A stretch of 6,028 bases of DNA, taken from the NCBI GenBank assembly GCA_020631315.1, contig JAHDHM010000232.1, positions 1 through 6,028 of the forward strand. Reading direction: 5' to 3'. Below the pieces are notes generated by a model. It was not told the DNA's origin and made no database searches. It was given only the letters and a program-made list of their open reading frames with translations. Within the stretch, counting starts at the first letter, position 1. Each line of letters opens with the position of its first letter. The stretch is from Acidimicrobiales bacterium. Its GTDB lineage: Bacteria > Actinomycetota > Acidimicrobiia > Acidimicrobiales > Poriferisodaliceae. The position numbers were made by a program, and so were the translations under genes. Shown here piece after piece: positions 5,467 through 6,028 of this stretch.

Positions 5467-5820
5467 GTGGAGATGTTCGAACCATCGTCGTTTGACGACT
5501 TCGGTGAGATGGTGTCGAGCCTTCGGTTCGGCCGAGCGTTCATGGTCAAGGCCCCTGCCGACCGCGCCCTGCGCCGTCGTCTGGTCGACTTCCTGGCGGG
5601 TGCGGCAGCGGCGAGCGACGCCGATTTCGAGCGCATCAGCGCCGACATGTACGCCCTCACCTGGGGCAACGACCCAGAGGCACTGCGCGACATGGTGGAC
5701 CGCCTTCTCGAAGCCGAGAAGGCCGAGACGTCCGACCCCGGGCCGGTACTCGGCCGCAACGGAAACGGCAACGGCGAGGGCGACTCCTCGCCCTACGGCC
5801 GGCCCGTCGTCGGCAACTGA
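5467..5820 (+). CDS. Small SepF-like protein (divergent SepF core domain with Gly/Asn-rich tail)
   Basis: This is a 117-residue predicted soluble protein with no signal peptide or membrane helix. Residues about 5-85 resemble the SepF fold, which links FtsZ to the membrane during division. PSSFDDFGEMVSSLRFGRAFMV resembles SepF's segment before its conserved strand. RRLVDFLAG (37-45) matches the SepF RxVDFLxG core, and FERISADMYALT (54-65) matches the strand preceding the usual LTP. The tail (about 86-117) is low complexity, with NGNGNGEG. It lacks the N-terminal amphipathic helix and long linker of canonical SepF, so it is more like the accessory SepF-like proteins of Streptomyces (SflA/SflB). 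GTG 5467 has AAAGAG (5454-5459) seven bases upstream; ATG 5473 is the alternative and loses two residues. It is probably a separate unit from etfBA. The SepF assignment is recognition by eye and could be wrong at family level. Confidence 0.65.
   Translation: MEMFEPSSFDDFGEMVSSLRFGRAFMVKAPADRALRRRLVDFLAGAAAASDADFERISADMYALTWGNDPEALRDMVDRLLEAEKAETSDPGPVLGRNGNGNGEGDSSPYGRPVVGN
5758..5775 (+). repeat. Three tandem AACGGM hexamers in the SepF-like gene
   Basis: AACGGA, AACGGC and AACGGC run consecutively and encode alternating Asn-Gly in the C-terminal tail. This is a small in-frame microsatellite that could vary in copy number without breaking the frame. Confidence 0.6.
5773..5792 (+). repeat. 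Hairpin inside the 3' end of the SepF-like gene
   Basis: GGCGAGG (5773-5779) pairs with CCTCGCC (5786-5792) around a six-base loop, and a shifted 6-bp alternative exists at 5778-5793. It lies 26 bases before the stop codon. No T tract follows, and coding constraint in the Gly/Asp/Ser tail may explain it. Confidence 0.3.
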
Positions 5821-5863
5821 TCGCCTCGACGACCCGGCTCGGCGTTCCTGACACCATGGGGCG

Positions 5864-6028
5864 ATGACCGGCTCACCATCGTCGCCCGGGAGGCTCGCCA
5901 GCCTGCACCCGGCCGTGGTGCGCGACTGGTTGACGCTCGACGACCCACCGACCGAGCAGGTCATCCGAGCGACCGTCGTCTTCGGCGACATCTCGGGTTT
6001 CACTCGCCTCGCCAACGACCTGCCGCAC
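5864..6028 (+). CDS. Class III adenylate/guanylate cyclase domain protein, N-terminal fragment
   Basis: Fifty-five codons are visible before the window ends. After about 37 residues comes ATVVFGDISGFTRLANDL, the characteristic first strand of a class III nucleotide cyclase catalytic domain. The Asp in GDISGFT is the first metal-binding residue and is present. The frame has a stop at 5849-5851 and no other start before ATG 5864, which fixes the start. GGGG at 5858-5861 is only two bases away, so the ribosome binding site is poor. The gene begins 43 bases after the SepF-like stop, on the same strand, and may be co-transcribed with it. The cyclase domain near the N-terminus, with nothing before it but a short variable lead, suggests a soluble protein. 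Proteins of this kind often continue into an ATPase or regulatory region, which cannot be seen here. Catalytic activity cannot be judged without the second Asp and the substrate-specifying residues. Confidence 0.85.
   Translation, partial: MTGSPSSPGRLASLHPAVVRDWLTLDDPPTEQVIRATVVFGDISGFTRLANDLPH

Noticed and set aside
5413..6015. A minus-strand open frame spanning the SepF-like and cyclase genes.
   Set aside because: Composition is antisense-like, and the plus strand carries two frames with recognisable domain motifs across the same bases.

Overview
The window is G+C-rich, roughly two-thirds by eye, with strong G/C preference at third codon positions. It also has GTG starts and protein sequences that resemble actinobacterial homologues. 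I infer a high-GC actinobacterium, perhaps a marine Acidimicrobiia/Ilumatobacter-type organism. No rRNA or other phylogenetic marker is present, so the placement is tentative. I see no tRNA, CRISPR array, insertion sequence or phage gene.

Layout. A GntR/FCD-family regulator lies on the minus strand (95-808). It is divergent from a three-gene plus-strand operon. The operon begins with an 841-residue fusion flavoenzyme of the dimethylglycine oxidase/dehydrogenase-sarcosine dehydrogenase family (883-3408). It continues with the two electron-transfer-flavoprotein subunits etfB (3458-4243) and etfA (4302-5273). The 74-base divergent intergenic region holds a good promoter (TTGACA-16-TATCAT) whose -10 overlaps a near-perfect palindrome, the likely operator. 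Both junctions inside the operon are unusual. An 18-codon mini-ORF bridges the dehydrogenase stop and the etfB start with 4-base overlaps at each end. At the etfB-etfA junction, a 10-bp inverted repeat encloses the etfB stop.

After etfA comes a 193-base gap with three successive GC-rich hairpins and an eight-C run, then a fourth inverted repeat. A small gene (5467-5820) follows. Its protein looks like a divergent SepF core domain carrying a Gly/Asn-rich tail. Last is the start of a class III adenylate/guanylate cyclase-domain protein (5864 to the window edge).

How the genes work together (inference). The flavoenzyme oxidatively demethylates an N-methylated glycine-type substrate, with dimethylglycine or sarcosine the best guess, and passes the one-carbon unit to tetrahydrofolate in its C-terminal half. 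The adjacent EtfBA pair would take the electrons to the respiratory chain through an ETF-quinone oxidoreductase encoded elsewhere. The FCD regulator probably senses a small carboxylate such as the substrate and controls the operon. The SepF-like and cyclase genes lie beyond the hairpins and appear to be a separate unit.
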